Origin: Pseudomonadales bacterium
GTDB lineage: Bacteria; Pseudomonadota; Gammaproteobacteria; Pseudomonadales; Azotimanducaceae
DNA length: 34,035 bases
NCBI GenBank assembly: GCA_028283025.1
Contig: JAPYNO010000072.1
Span: 1-34,035, forward strand
Direction: 5' to 3'
In this document: positions 1-9,389 of the stretch, in pieces
Layout: every line of letters starts with the position of its first letter
How positions within the stretch are numbered: the stretch's first letter is position 1
Made by a program: the position numbers and the translations under genes
The notes under the pieces: model-generated
Told to the model about the DNA's origin: nothing
The model's database searches: none
The model's input: the letters and a program-made list of their open reading frames with translations, nothing else

Positions 1-369
1 CTTCTCCACCGCCCCCCGCGCCTGCAGGTGCGTCCTCACCCAGTTGTAGCTCCGCGTCCCCCCGCTTTCGCGGTAGAACCTGTGGAAGTGCCGCACGTTC
101 CACCCCGCGTGCCGCGTCTCGCACCTCTCCACCATCGCCATCACCTCATCCACCGGCGCCGCCCGCTGCGACGCCCTCGACACCCGCCGGTCCCGCAGCC
201 CTTCAATGCCATCCTCCCCGTAGCGCTCCGTCCACCGCCGGAACGTCCGCGCGCTCACGCCAAGCAGCTCCGCCGCCGCCTCCTGCGTCAGCCGCCTCTC
301 CGTCCACATCGAATACGCATCCTCGAACACCATGCTCCTCCTAGCCTCCGCTCGCTTCGCAACGCCCAT
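1..369 (-). CDS. Transposase, ISNCY/IS481-like, N-terminal part (runs off window)
   Basis: Reading the minus strand from an ATG at 369 gives an open frame to the window edge. It contains an HTH of the kind RLTQEAAAELLGVSARTF, then RWTERYGEDGIEGLRDRR, then a WNVRHFHRFYRESGG segment. This is the usual N-terminal half of ISNCY/IS481-like transposases: HTH, linker, then the start of the DDE catalytic region. A second in-frame ATG at 333, just before VFEDAYSMW, may be the true start. The catalytic domain lies outside the window, so intactness cannot be judged. The HTH should bind the element's own end. The family name is from memory of similar proteins; confidence in 'transposase' is high, in the exact family moderate. 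Confidence 0.75.
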   Translation of the reverse strand, partial: MGVAKRAEARRSMVFEDAYSMWTERRLTQEAAAELLGVSARTFRRWTERYGEDGIEGLRDRRVSRASQRAAPVDEVMAMVERCETRHAGWNVRHFHRFYRESGGTRSYNWVRTHLQARGAVEK

Positions 370-407
370 CCGCACACCCCAAGGTTCTTAAAACCACAGA
401 TTGTGCG

Positions 408-442
408 ACCGGACACTTCTCGTGTTCTATAACCGGACACTT
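408..442. repeat. Two direct copies of ACCGGACACTT at an IS end
   Basis: ACCGGACACTT occurs at 408-418 and again at 432-442, 24 bp apart, upstream of the transposase start. Duplicated short motifs of this sort are usual in transposase-binding IS ends, so the element probably ends near 440-455. A related motif (TGTCCGGTTA) occurs at 33811-33820 near the other edge of the window. The rest of 370-527 shows no gene. Confidence 0.4.
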
Positions 443-527
443 TATTTGTTCCCAACACTCTGAGAGTTGATTTTCTCGCTTCCCGCAGTCACAATAGCCA
501 TTAAGGATTGGGGATTCCCGGTCGACA

Positions 528-556
528 AAAGGCCTCGGTGGATTACCGAGGCCTTT
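528..556 (-). terminator. Rho-independent terminator of the DUF3800 gene
   Basis: A perfect 12-bp inverted repeat (AAAGGCCTCGGT, loop GGATT, ACCGAGGCCTTT) begins 3 bases past the DUF3800 stop codon. On the minus strand the stem ends in TTTT; the plus strand is also T-rich after the stem, so it may work in both directions. Confidence 0.8.
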
Positions 557-559
557 CGT

Positions 560-1306
560 TTATTTGGGGAAGTGTTTTAGGCCCCACCCTTCTATCTGAC
601 CTTTGTCGTTCCGGTAGAACTTTTTCTTCAGGACTTCATAAGCCCGATTCGACTGCTTCGGCCGTAAACCCGATAACCCGACGGGTCTTGCTACTAAGTC
701 CGCTAACTGCAACCCACAAGAGTTGCTTTTCTTGTCTGCGAAAATAATTTCGAATGGAAACTGTTGCGACCTATAGTTGTCACCCTCGACTATCCTTCGA
801 AACTCAAACTCCAGTTCATCATCTTCACGCTTACCCCGATTCTCCACAACCACATGGGTCAGGAGCTTGCCCTGATCCATTCTTTTGAGGTAGGAATACA
901 CCCGCTCAAGCCCGTGACGCAGCGCGATGTGATAGGGGTTTTTCGGATCACCATAACGCTTTTTCAGTGACCGCTTATCGATAACCATACAAACCAGCGT
1001 GAACGGTGCATCGGCCACGATATCCGACAATTCGTTAAGAAACGCCTCTTTCAACTTCTCCGACTTCAGAAACTGAAAATCGCCCTTGTCCTTACGGATA
1101 TCCGCCTCATGCAAAATCACCATGTCGTGGCCGAAGTGGCGAAACTTGAACTTCTGTATGGATGGAGCGACAGACTCCAAGTAGGTTTCTTTCTGGAACA
1201 CGCAGAACGCGAGCACGAAAACCGGATAATTGGGATCAATGGGTTCGAGTCCATGATCTCCGCTTTCGTCGACATACACGATATAGTCGCTGAAGGCGTT
1301 GCTCAT
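560..1306 (-). CDS. DUF3800 domain-containing protein
   Basis: The 248-residue protein opens with YVDESGDHG, the hallmark acidic N-terminal motif of DUF3800. Near the C-terminus it has FADKKSNSCGLQLADLVA, the second conserved block (LQLADLVA). The DUF3800 fold is thought to be RNase H-like, but biochemical function is unproven; members are often found on mobile or defence-rich islands. GGGTG a few bases before the ATG may be the ribosome site. The gene lies 111 bp downstream of the last receptor gene, on the same strand, and has its own terminator, so it could be the tail of that transcription unit or separate. The neighbouring IS fragment fits an accessory gene. Family assignment is firm; role unknown. 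Confidence 0.8.
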   Translation of the reverse strand: MSNAFSDYIVYVDESGDHGLEPIDPNYPVFVLAFCVFQKETYLESVAPSIQKFKFRHFGHDMVILHEADIRKDKGDFQFLKSEKLKEAFLNELSDIVADAPFTLVCMVIDKRSLKKRYGDPKNPYHIALRHGLERVYSYLKRMDQGKLLTHVVVENRGKREDDELEFEFRRIVEGDNYRSQQFPFEIIFADKKSNSCGLQLADLVARPVGLSGLRPKQSNRAYEVLKKKFYRNDKGQIEGWGLKHFPK

Positions 1307-1417
1307 GTCGCACCCAATCTGGCTGTTACAGGAAATGCCGCTCCCAATTTAGTAGCAGGTGATGCGCTGAGCGAAGTAGTCTTGACCAGACAAGACCTTC
1401 CCTAATTCCCTAACGCA

Positions 1418-3946
1418 CTACTGCATCTGATAAGCGACGGTCAGCCCCCAAGTACGGCCGCGGTTGTAGCCGCCCAAGATGAAGTTGCTGACGTTGAAGG
1501 TGTTCTCAAGCACTCGCTTATCCGACAGGTTCTTGCCTTCCAAGGTCACGCGCCAGCGATTGTCGGTCGTGTTGAACGACACAGACGCATTGGTGAGGGT
1601 TCGCGCTTCTGACATGGCGCTCGCAAAGAAGGGGTTGGTGATCTCGACCGGCGAATCGGTGTACATCTCGTCTCGATAATCCGCATCAAGGCCGAAGGTG
1701 AGCGCGCCGAAGCTGCTCACTGGCATGGTGTACTGAACCCTCGCTTGTGCGGTCAGTTCTGGTGCGTAGCCGAGGCGGTTGCAGTTCGCGACATTCCCTT
1801 GCCAGCTTTCATCGCCAATCTGCGTGATGGATTCGATACAGCCAGCAACAGTCCCCAATGCTGCCGGAGCAACATCGTCGAAGCTCTCAATCAGCTCGTC
1901 GATTTGCGTATCCAAGATGCCAACATTCAAGTTGATTGCCAAGCCTTCGACAGGCGGCAGCCACAGGATTTCGATCTCGGCGCCGCTCGATTCGGCCTCG
2001 CCCACATTGTCGTTTTGCTGCACAAGCCGCCCTTGATCGCCGTCAAGGACGACCACCGAGAACTGCTTGTCTTCATAGACGTTGACGAAGGCTTCGAGGT
2101 TCACTCTCAGTGTGCCGTCAAGCAGTGTTGATTTGGCGCCAATCGAATAGGTCGTGACAACCTCCGGCTCATAGATGGGCGCTTGATAGTCGTCGCCTGA
2201 GAAAGTGAAACCGCCAGACTTGAAGCCGGTTGACCAGCCGCCGTAGATCAGCATGTCCTCCGACAGGCGGTAGCTCAGACGTGCGCTCGGCGTGAATTCA
2301 TCCCACTCGTCTTCACCTATCTTGTTTTCGGGATAGGTACTAGTGGTGGGCGCGCTGCCAGGCGCGATGACGTTGCCCAGCTGATTCCGGTGAGGCAAGA
2401 AGAACTGGAAAAATGGCAGATTGGGTACGATTCTCGCGCCCGTCGGTGACAGCACAATTGGCACGAACGTTCCCGTAGCCGGGTTGCAGGCAAGCCTCGG
2501 AACATTGAAGCAGGCCGTCACATGGTTTGTCAGCTCGACATCCGCTATCTGACTGATCGACTTCTTGTCGGTGGTGATGCGCCCTCCCAAGGAAAGCTGC
2601 ATTCGCGCAGTAATACCCCAGTCCACATTGGCATAGAAGGAAGTCGATTCAAGCGGCCGCTCATCGACGTGTATCGTCTTGTCGTGGCTCGTCACAAGGC
2701 GCAGGAAGGGCGTCTGCTCGGTAAAGGAAGTGACGCTGTAATCGCCTTCAAGATAGTAGTAGCCGAGCACCGCGTTCAGGCGGTCGCTCGTGTAATTGAG
2801 TTGTAGTTCTTGAGAGAAGTCGTCTGCCTTCCAAAATTGCAGCGTGTTGATGAACACCTGGTCGCTGCCATCAAAGTCAAAGGGCGATGTGCGGTCCACT
2901 TGGCGAACGCCTGTCACCGATTTGAGCGACCATGCGTCGTTGAAGTCGTAGGTCGCGGTCAAAGACAGGCCGTCGGTGTCGATGAAGTACTTGTCGAACC
3001 CATCTTCCAAGTGCGCCGTGTTGACACTGTCGATGTCTGTCGGTATGCGCGTGTCGAGCGACTGCCCGGGTGCGAGAAAGGCCGCGCCCGGGACGAAGTT
3101 GTTGGCAGTGGAAAGCAGCGAGTTGAACGCCCCGAGCCCCGCGCTTCCGCCGAGATTCACTGCTACGCGATTGGGAATGTAGGGATCGGACCGATCTCGC
3201 ATCAAGTCCGCGACGAGCTTGACGCGCAGACGCTCGGAAAGCTGCGCGACCAAGGTGCCGCGCGCCGACAGCACGTCGGGGCTTGCGTATTCGCCGCCAT
3301 CAAAGCGGTTGGTTTGATAGCCGTCATGCCCGCTCTGCGAGACCGCAAACGAACCCCATACGGAACCTTCGGCGAGCGGGCCGGAAATACCAGCTCTGAA
3401 TTTGCGCAGATCATCGGCACCGACCTTCGCCGAGACATGCACGCGCATCTCATCGTCAGGTTCGGCGCTCACATACTTTATGGCGCCGCCGATGGTATTG
3501 CGACCGTAGAGGTTGCCTTGCGGTCCTTTGAGGACTTCAATGCGCTCGATATCATAGACATCGAGCAGCGCGCCTGATGTGCGGTTCAGATAGACATCGT
3601 CCACATAGAGGCCGACTCCTTGGTCAAAGCCGGGGTCATTGCCGATGCCGCGAATGAAAATCTGCAATGCGCCAGCAATGAGCCCGCTTGTTTCGTTGAC
3701 TGTGATGTTCGGTGTCAAGCGCGCAATCTCGACGATATTGTCGATGCCGCGTTCTTCGAGCTCCTCGGCGTTGAAGGCGGCAACGGCGGCAGGCACGTCC
3801 TGCAGATTCTCGCTGCGCTTGCGCGCTGTGACAACGATTTCTTCAATGATCTGCTGCCCAAGCGCAGGTGCTGGCACCATCGGAATCGCGACAACAAGCG
3901 CAAGTAGACGCGCAATGTCGCGTGACGAAAATGAATATTGGTTCAT
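1418..3946 (-). CDS. TonB-dependent outer-membrane receptor, paralogue 1
   Basis: 842 residues. An N-terminal signal peptide ends near ALGQQ, followed by a TonB-box region EEIVVTARKRSENLQDVP, a plug domain (NITVNETSG, VYVDDVYL, EVLKGPQG, GRNTIGG) and a long beta-barrel ending GGYNRGRTWGLTVAYQMQ. Such receptors import a scarce large ligand across the outer membrane, driven by TonB-ExbB-ExbD. The ligand cannot be told from sequence; no SusD partner or ligand-processing gene adjoins. It is about as long as its two upstream paralogues and differs from them mainly in barrel regions expected to be loops, including two short cysteine-bearing insertions. AAGGGGGT precedes the ATG by 4 nt. It is the third gene of a tandem array and is preceded by a strong hairpin. 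Confidence 0.95.
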   Translation of the reverse strand: MNQYSFSSRDIARLLALVVAIPMVPAPALGQQIIEEIVVTARKRSENLQDVPAAVAAFNAEELEERGIDNIVEIARLTPNITVNETSGLIAGALQIFIRGIGNDPGFDQGVGLYVDDVYLNRTSGALLDVYDIERIEVLKGPQGNLYGRNTIGGAIKYVSAEPDDEMRVHVSAKVGADDLRKFRAGISGPLAEGSVWGSFAVSQSGHDGYQTNRFDGGEYASPDVLSARGTLVAQLSERLRVKLVADLMRDRSDPYIPNRVAVNLGGSAGLGAFNSLLSTANNFVPGAAFLAPGQSLDTRIPTDIDSVNTAHLEDGFDKYFIDTDGLSLTATYDFNDAWSLKSVTGVRQVDRTSPFDFDGSDQVFINTLQFWKADDFSQELQLNYTSDRLNAVLGYYYLEGDYSVTSFTEQTPFLRLVTSHDKTIHVDERPLESTSFYANVDWGITARMQLSLGGRITTDKKSISQIADVELTNHVTACFNVPRLACNPATGTFVPIVLSPTGARIVPNLPFFQFFLPHRNQLGNVIAPGSAPTTSTYPENKIGEDEWDEFTPSARLSYRLSEDMLIYGGWSTGFKSGGFTFSGDDYQAPIYEPEVVTTYSIGAKSTLLDGTLRVNLEAFVNVYEDKQFSVVVLDGDQGRLVQQNDNVGEAESSGAEIEILWLPPVEGLAINLNVGILDTQIDELIESFDDVAPAALGTVAGCIESITQIGDESWQGNVANCNRLGYAPELTAQARVQYTMPVSSFGALTFGLDADYRDEMYTDSPVEITNPFFASAMSEARTLTNASVSFNTTDNRWRVTLEGKNLSDKRVLENTFNVSNFILGGYNRGRTWGLTVAYQMQ

Positions 3947-3961
3947 ACGACCCCCTTATGT

Positions 3962-3996
3962 GTAAAGGCATTGGCAACGAGTGCCAATGCCTTTAC
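3962..3996 (-). promoter_or_regulatory. Perfect 15-bp hairpin between receptor genes 2 and 1
   Basis: GTAAAGGCATTGGCA, loop ACGAG, then its exact complement. It lies 15 bases upstream of the receptor-1 start codon and about 100 bp past the stop of receptor 2. No U-tract follows, so a classic terminator is unlikely. An mRNA-processing or stability hairpin, or a DNA-level operator, are the options. The gap between receptors 3 and 2 retains only one homologous arm. Confidence 0.55.
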
Positions 3997-4093
3997 CACT
4001 GCATTTTCGCTGATTATATAGCGCAATGCCGCGAGCGATGCGTTCTGCGCCTTTTCGAGCGGTTTTTAGGTCATGAGTGTGCCCAGAGGCTCA

Positions 4094-6550
4094 CTACATC
4101 TGGTAGGTGACGGTCAGTCCCCAAGTGCGACCACGGTTGTAGCCACCGAGTATGAAATTGTTGACTTTGAAGGAGTTCTCAAGCACTCGTTTGTCGGACA
4201 GGTTTTTGCCTTCCAAGCTCACTCGCCAGCGATCGTCCAAGGTGTTGAAGGACACGAACGCATTGGTGAGCGTCCGCGCTTCGGACTTCGATTGGCTCTC
4301 GAACGCGCTGCTCACATCGACAGGCGATCTAGTGAACATTTCATCGCGGTAGTCGGCGTCAAGCCCGAAGGTGAGCGCGCCGAAACGGCTGACTGGCATG
4401 GTGTATTGGATGCGCGCTTGCGCAGTCATTTCCGGTGCGTGGCCTAATTCGCTGATGTCCGTGAGATCGACAAACATGTTCGGCGACGCCTCGACGATCA
4501 ACTCATTGAGATCGACATCCAAGAGTCCAAGGTTGAAATTGATAGTCAAGCCTTCCACCGGCGGCAGCCAGAGGATTTCGATCTCCGCACCACTCGTCTC
4601 GACATCACCGACATTGTCGTTGTACTGAATCAGACGTCCACCTGCATCAAGGCGCACATCTGTTAATTGCTTATCTTCGTAGATGTTGAGGAACGCTTCA
4701 AAATTGAGCCTCAAGGTGCCGTCAAGCAGCGTTGATTTGGTGCCGACCGACCAGGTGGTGACAAGTTCCGGCTCATACGTGGCTGCCATGAGTTCAGGCC
4801 CGGAATAGTCGAACCCCCCCGACTTGAAGCCAGTTGCCCAGCCAGCGTAGATGAGAGTCTCTTCCGAGAGGCGGTAGCTCAGCTTAGCGCTCGGGGTGAA
4901 CTCGTCCCACTCGTCGTCGCCGAACTTGTTCTCGGGGTAGGTGATGCCTTCCCTGTATTGGTCGAAGGTAGTGCCCTCTAATGAGAAAAAGCCGAGGAAA
5001 AGACCGGGTGGCAGGTTGGGTGCTATTTGCGGCCAACTTTGTGCACCAGCGGGCGACAATACAACAGGTGCGGGCCCCACCCCCGGTATGTTTAAGAGAG
5101 GCGCCATATACTGCGTTAGTTCCACATTCGCGAGTTGACGTATCTTCTTCTTGTCGGTCGTCAATCGACCGCCTAGCGAAAGCTGCATCCTGTCGGTGAT
5201 ATCCCAGTCAACATTGGCGTAAAAGGACATGGATTCTTCTGGCCGCTCGTCTTCATATGTGGTCTTGTCGTGGTCGACGAACAGGCGCAGGAGAGCCCTT
5301 TGCTGGGTAAACGTAGTAGTCCTGTATTCGTGGTCCAAGTAGTAGAAGCCGAGCAGCGCGTTGATGCGCTCCCCCGTGTAATTGATTTGCAACTCCTGGG
5401 AAAAATCATCCCAGTCCCAGCGTCCCAGCGTGTTGATGAACAGTTGGTCGCTGCCATCAAAGTCAGAGGGTTGAGTACGCTTCGTCTCTTGGACACCAGT
5501 GACCGACTTCAGCGACCAGGCTTCAGCGAAGTCCCAGGTGGCGGTCAGCGACAAGCGGTTGGTGTCGATGAAGTATTCGTCGAACCCATCCTTGACGTGT
5601 GCGCTGTTGACCTCATCAACGTCGGACGATATGTGCGTATCGAGCAGCACCCCTGGAGGGAGGAGGGCTGCACCGGGGAATAGGAATGGAAGCTGGTTGG
5701 CACCCGACAGCAATCCTTGAGAGGCGCGCAAGCCCCCTGTGGGGTCATCGAGATTGAGCGCAACACGAGTCGGGACGTACGGATCCGAGCGATCACGCAT
5801 CAAGTCCGCCACGAGCTTGACACGCAGCGACTCGCCGAGTTGTGCGACCAGCGTCCCGCGCGCCGAGAGAATGTCCGGGCTCGCATACTCGCCACCGTTC
5901 CAGACGTTGGTCTGATAGCCGTCATGCCCGACTTGGGAAACCGCGACCGACCCCCACAAAGCTTCTTCGGCAAGCGGCCCGGAGATGCTAGCCTTGAAAT
6001 TGCGCTGATCGTCTGTACCTACCTTGGCCGAGGTGCGGATACGCATCTCATCATCCGGTTCAGCGCTCACATACTTGATAGTGCCGCCGATGGTGTTGCG
6101 TCCGTAGAGATGTCCCTGCGGCCCTTTCAACACCTCTATGCGTTCAATGTCATAGACATCGATGAGCGCGCCGGAGGGACGGCTCAGATAGACATCATCC
6201 ACATAGACGCCAACACCCGGGTCGTAACCCGCCTCGTAGCCAATACCGCGGATGTAGACCTGCATAGCACCAGCGGCGATCCCTGTGGTTTCGTTGACTG
6301 TGATGTTCGGCGTCAAGCGACCTATTTCAATAAGGTTGTCAATGCCGCGCTCCTCAAGCTCAACAGCATTGAACGCGCTCACGGCCGCCGGCACGTCCTG
6401 CAGGTTCTCGTTGCGCTTGCGCGCTGTGACTACGATTTCCTCAATGACTTGGTCGCCAAGGGCAGGTGCGGACACCAGCGGACTAGTTACGAGGAGCGCA
6501 AGCAGACACGCGCAAAATGCGGTGTCACGAAAAATGAGGTATTGGTTCAT
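4094..6550 (-). CDS. TonB-dependent outer-membrane receptor, paralogue 2
   Basis: 818 residues with the same architecture as its neighbours: signal peptide ending near ALGDQ, TonB-box region EEIVVTARKRNENLQDVP, plug motifs VYVDDVYLSRPSG, EVLKGPQG and GRNTIGG, and barrel end GGYNRGRTWGLTVTYQM. It is the shortest of the three; two loop insertions present in paralogues 1 and 3 are reduced, and they lack its own sequence there. AAGGGAGAG precedes the ATG. It starts only 40 bp after the stop of paralogue 3, so the two are almost certainly cotranscribed. Substrate unknown; tandem paralogues with conserved plugs and divergent barrels suggest related but distinct ligands. Confidence 0.95.
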   Translation of the reverse strand: MNQYLIFRDTAFCACLLALLVTSPLVSAPALGDQVIEEIVVTARKRNENLQDVPAAVSAFNAVELEERGIDNLIEIGRLTPNITVNETTGIAAGAMQVYIRGIGYEAGYDPGVGVYVDDVYLSRPSGALIDVYDIERIEVLKGPQGHLYGRNTIGGTIKYVSAEPDDEMRIRTSAKVGTDDQRNFKASISGPLAEEALWGSVAVSQVGHDGYQTNVWNGGEYASPDILSARGTLVAQLGESLRVKLVADLMRDRSDPYVPTRVALNLDDPTGGLRASQGLLSGANQLPFLFPGAALLPPGVLLDTHISSDVDEVNSAHVKDGFDEYFIDTNRLSLTATWDFAEAWSLKSVTGVQETKRTQPSDFDGSDQLFINTLGRWDWDDFSQELQINYTGERINALLGFYYLDHEYRTTTFTQQRALLRLFVDHDKTTYEDERPEESMSFYANVDWDITDRMQLSLGGRLTTDKKKIRQLANVELTQYMAPLLNIPGVGPAPVVLSPAGAQSWPQIAPNLPPGLFLGFFSLEGTTFDQYREGITYPENKFGDDEWDEFTPSAKLSYRLSEETLIYAGWATGFKSGGFDYSGPELMAATYEPELVTTWSVGTKSTLLDGTLRLNFEAFLNIYEDKQLTDVRLDAGGRLIQYNDNVGDVETSGAEIEILWLPPVEGLTINFNLGLLDVDLNELIVEASPNMFVDLTDISELGHAPEMTAQARIQYTMPVSRFGALTFGLDADYRDEMFTRSPVDVSSAFESQSKSEARTLTNAFVSFNTLDDRWRVSLEGKNLSDKRVLENSFKVNNFILGGYNRGRTWGLTVTYQM

Positions 6551-6590
6551 GTGAATCTCTCCCTTATATATAAAAGCATCGGCACGAAGC

Positions 6591-9167
6591 TCACTGCATC
6601 TGATACGTGACGCTTAAGCCCCAAGTGCGACCACGCTGGTAGCCGCCCAGCATGAAATTGCTGATGATGAAGGTGTTTTCAAGCCGTCGCCTGTCAGACA
6701 GGTTCTTGCCTTCCAAGCGCACGCGCCAGCGATCACCCAAGGTATTGAACGACACGAACGCATTGGTCAGCGTCCGCGCTTCGGACCTCGACTGGCTTCG
6801 AAAAGTGCTGGCAAGATTGACCGCCGAGGTGGTGTACATGTCGTCGCGATAGTCGGCGTCAACCCCGAAGGTGAGCGCACCGAAACGGCCGACCGGCATG
6901 GTGTATTGGATGCGTGCTTGTGCGTTCAGTTCCGGTGAGTAGCCAAATGCGCTGTGATCGGCGATGTCGCCGAGAACGCCTGGCATTGTCTCCGGCGAAA
7001 CCTCCGCAATAAACTCATCGATTTCGATATCTAGGAATCCGATGTTCACATTGATAGCCAAGCCATCGACCGGTGGCAGCCAGAGAATTTCGAGTTCGGC
7101 GCCACTCGACTCGGCATCCGCGACATTGTCGTTCTGCTGTAGCAGGTCCCCGCCTTGCTGCAACTCCACAAACGTGAACTGCTTGTCCTCATACTGATTG
7201 AGAAACGCTTCAAAATTGAGCCTCAGAGTGCCGTCAAGAAGTGTTGATTTGGCGCCGATCGACCAAGTGGTCACAAATTCTGGTTCATATGTGACCGCAA
7301 TAGGTTCAGGCCCGCGGCTGTCGAAACCGCCCGATTTGAAGCCCGTTGACCAGCCGCCGTAGATAAGTGTGTCGTTGGTAAGGCGGTAACTCAGCCTGAG
7401 GCTCGGCGTGAACTCGTCCCACTCTTCTTCCCCGGTCTTGTTTTCGGGAAAGGAGATGCCTTCCCCGTATTCGACGACCTTGCCCTGCGCATCCCTCAAA
7501 AAGCCGCCGAAACCGGGTAGGTTCGGCGCTATCGGCCGCAACGCCTGCCAGCCAGCTGGCGACAGCACAAGTGGGGCGAACACACCGCCTAGCGGGTTGC
7601 AATCGACTCCTGCATCAGGGTTGATAAAGCACACCGCCGGATAGGTTATCAACTCCACAGTCCCGAGTTGATGTATCCGCTTCTTGTCGGTCGTCAACCG
7701 ACCGCCGAGCGATAGCTGCATTTTTTCGGTGATGTCCCAGTCAACATTGGCGTAGAAAGATGTGGACTCGATCGGTTCCTCGTTCTCGTATATGGTCTTA
7801 TCGTAATCAGTGAGCAGGCGCAGGATGGCTCTTTGCTCGGTGAACGCATCGATTTCGAACTCGCCATCCAAGAAGTAGTAGCCGAGTAGCGCGTTGATAC
7901 GCTCGCCCGAGTAGCTGAGCTGAAATTCCTGCGAAAAATCGTCCGTTTTCCAGACCTCCGATGTGTTGATGAACCTTTGATCGCTGCCGTCGTAGTCACC
8001 GATATTCGTCCTGTCCACCTCGCGCACGCCGGTGATTGACTTCAAGACCCAAGCCTCGGCAAAGTCCCAGGTGGCAGTCAGCGCCAAGCCGTTGCTGTCG
8101 ATGTAGTGTTCGTCGAATCCGTCCTCGATGTGTGCAGTGTTGATCTCATCAATGTCGGCCGGCAGTGTTCTGTCAAGCAGGAATTGGGAAGGGCGCAGGC
8201 CTGTCGGGTTGCGTATTTGCTGTAGCGCTGCGGCTCGATCACCGGGGGGGATGAGGGCGGCGCCGGGGAAGCTAGGGGGTAGTAGACCTTGGCGGATCAA
8301 ACCTTGACTGATCCGATTGGCACCCGATAGCAGCCCTTGAAAAGAGGTTAGGCCCGTAGGGCCGACGAGGTTCACCGCGACACGGTTCGGCACGATAGGC
8401 GCCGAGCGATCACGCATCATGTCCGCGACCAGTTTGACACGAAGCGATTCGCTGAACTGTGCTACGAGCGTACCGCGCGCCGAGAGAATGTCCTGGCTTG
8501 CATACTCACCACCGTCATAGCGGTTGGTTTGGTAGCCGTCACGCCCCACTTGCGACACCGCGACCGAACCCCACAGAATGCCTTCGGCTAGCGGCCCGGA
8601 AAGGCCAGCCTTGAAATTGCGCCGATCGTCCGTGCCTATTTTGGCCGATGCGTGCGCACGCAGCTCTTCGCTCGGTTCAGCGCTGACATACTTGATGGCG
8701 CCACCGATGGTGTTGCGTCCGTAGAGATGGCCCTGCGGCCCTTTCAACACCTCTATGCGTTCAACGTCATAGACATCGAGCAGCGCACTGCCTGCGTTGT
8801 TTAGATAGATATCGTCCACATAGATGCCGACACCTTGGTCGAAGCTCGGGTCGTTGCCAATGCCACGAATGAAGACTTGCAGCGCGCCAGCCGCGATACC
8901 CGACGTTTCGTTGACTGTGATGTTCGGCGTCAAGCCTGCGATCTCGACGATGTTATTCACACCGCGCTCTTCGAGCTCCTGGCTGTTGAACGCGGCAACG
9001 GCTGCAGGCACATCCTGCAGGTTCTCGCTGCGCTTACGCGCTGTCACGACCATTTCTTCAATGACCTGCTCGGCAAGGGCAGGTGCGGACACCAGCGGAC
9101 TAGTGACGAGGAGAGCCGAGGCACAAGCCAGAAAGATCGAGCGACGGTAAGTGATACTTGAGTCCAC
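6591..9167 (-). CDS. TonB-dependent outer-membrane receptor, paralogue 3 (first in array)
   Basis: 858 residues from a GTG start, which AAGGGGGG precedes by 6 bases. Signal peptide ending near ALAEQ, TonB-box region EEMVVTARKRSENLQDVP, plug motifs IYVDDIYLNNAG, EVLKGPQG and GRNTIGG, then the barrel with end GGYQRGRTWGLSVTYQMQ. The longest insertion of the three paralogues lies after GPTGLTSFQG (roughly residues 270-315) and is rich in Pro, Gly, Arg and Leu. Being first, it should sit next to the promoter in 9168-9389. The array has no regulator beside it. Ligand unknown. Confidence 0.95.
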   Translation of the reverse strand: MDSSITYRRSIFLACASALLVTSPLVSAPALAEQVIEEMVVTARKRSENLQDVPAAVAAFNSQELEERGVNNIVEIAGLTPNITVNETSGIAAGALQVFIRGIGNDPSFDQGVGIYVDDIYLNNAGSALLDVYDVERIEVLKGPQGHLYGRNTIGGAIKYVSAEPSEELRAHASAKIGTDDRRNFKAGLSGPLAEGILWGSVAVSQVGRDGYQTNRYDGGEYASQDILSARGTLVAQFSESLRVKLVADMMRDRSAPIVPNRVAVNLVGPTGLTSFQGLLSGANRISQGLIRQGLLPPSFPGAALIPPGDRAAALQQIRNPTGLRPSQFLLDRTLPADIDEINTAHIEDGFDEHYIDSNGLALTATWDFAEAWVLKSITGVREVDRTNIGDYDGSDQRFINTSEVWKTDDFSQEFQLSYSGERINALLGYYFLDGEFEIDAFTEQRAILRLLTDYDKTIYENEEPIESTSFYANVDWDITEKMQLSLGGRLTTDKKRIHQLGTVELITYPAVCFINPDAGVDCNPLGGVFAPLVLSPAGWQALRPIAPNLPGFGGFLRDAQGKVVEYGEGISFPENKTGEEEWDEFTPSLRLSYRLTNDTLIYGGWSTGFKSGGFDSRGPEPIAVTYEPEFVTTWSIGAKSTLLDGTLRLNFEAFLNQYEDKQFTFVELQQGGDLLQQNDNVADAESSGAELEILWLPPVDGLAINVNIGFLDIEIDEFIAEVSPETMPGVLGDIADHSAFGYSPELNAQARIQYTMPVGRFGALTFGVDADYRDDMYTTSAVNLASTFRSQSRSEARTLTNAFVSFNTLGDRWRVRLEGKNLSDRRRLENTFIISNFMLGGYQRGRTWGLSVTYQMQ

Positions 9168-9389
9168 GATGACCCCCCTTCTCCGTGTGTTTTCCGTGTG
9201 AATAATTCGGAATATGCGATTATCAGTGCTATTTGCACCAAATTTGGCGGCGATTCTACATCAAATGCAATTGCTTCGCGTTATCAACGCATCTCACGCG
9301 CTCGTCCTCGATACCCGATTGCTCGCGATGCGCGATATTATTCATCAAGCATTACAGGCCGCTCAGACAGCGCAAAGACTTCAAGGGTA
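9168..9389. promoter_or_regulatory. Divergent intergenic region between receptor array and AsmA-like gene
   Basis: About 220 bp of AT-richer DNA that should hold promoters in both directions. Visible elements are a direct repeat TCCGTGTG at 9182-9189 and 9193-9200 and a 10-bp palindrome CCAAATTTGG at 9238-9247. No convincing -35/-10 pair stands out. An open frame runs through it from 9198, but its composition is poor and it precedes the more plausible ATG at 9390. Confidence 0.4.

Noticed and set aside
2810..3577. 255-codon open frame on the plus strand inside receptor 1
   Set aside because: It is the complementary shadow of a strongly conserved receptor gene; similar shadows appear at the same place in the other two copies.
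5717..6610. 297-codon plus-strand frame inside receptor 2
   Set aside because: A shadow of the receptor; the protein sequence shows no domain.
9198..9389. N-terminal extension of the AsmA-like gene
   Set aside because: It lies in the divergent promoter region, has low-complexity, unlikely residues, and the ATG at 9390 sits directly before the membrane segment.
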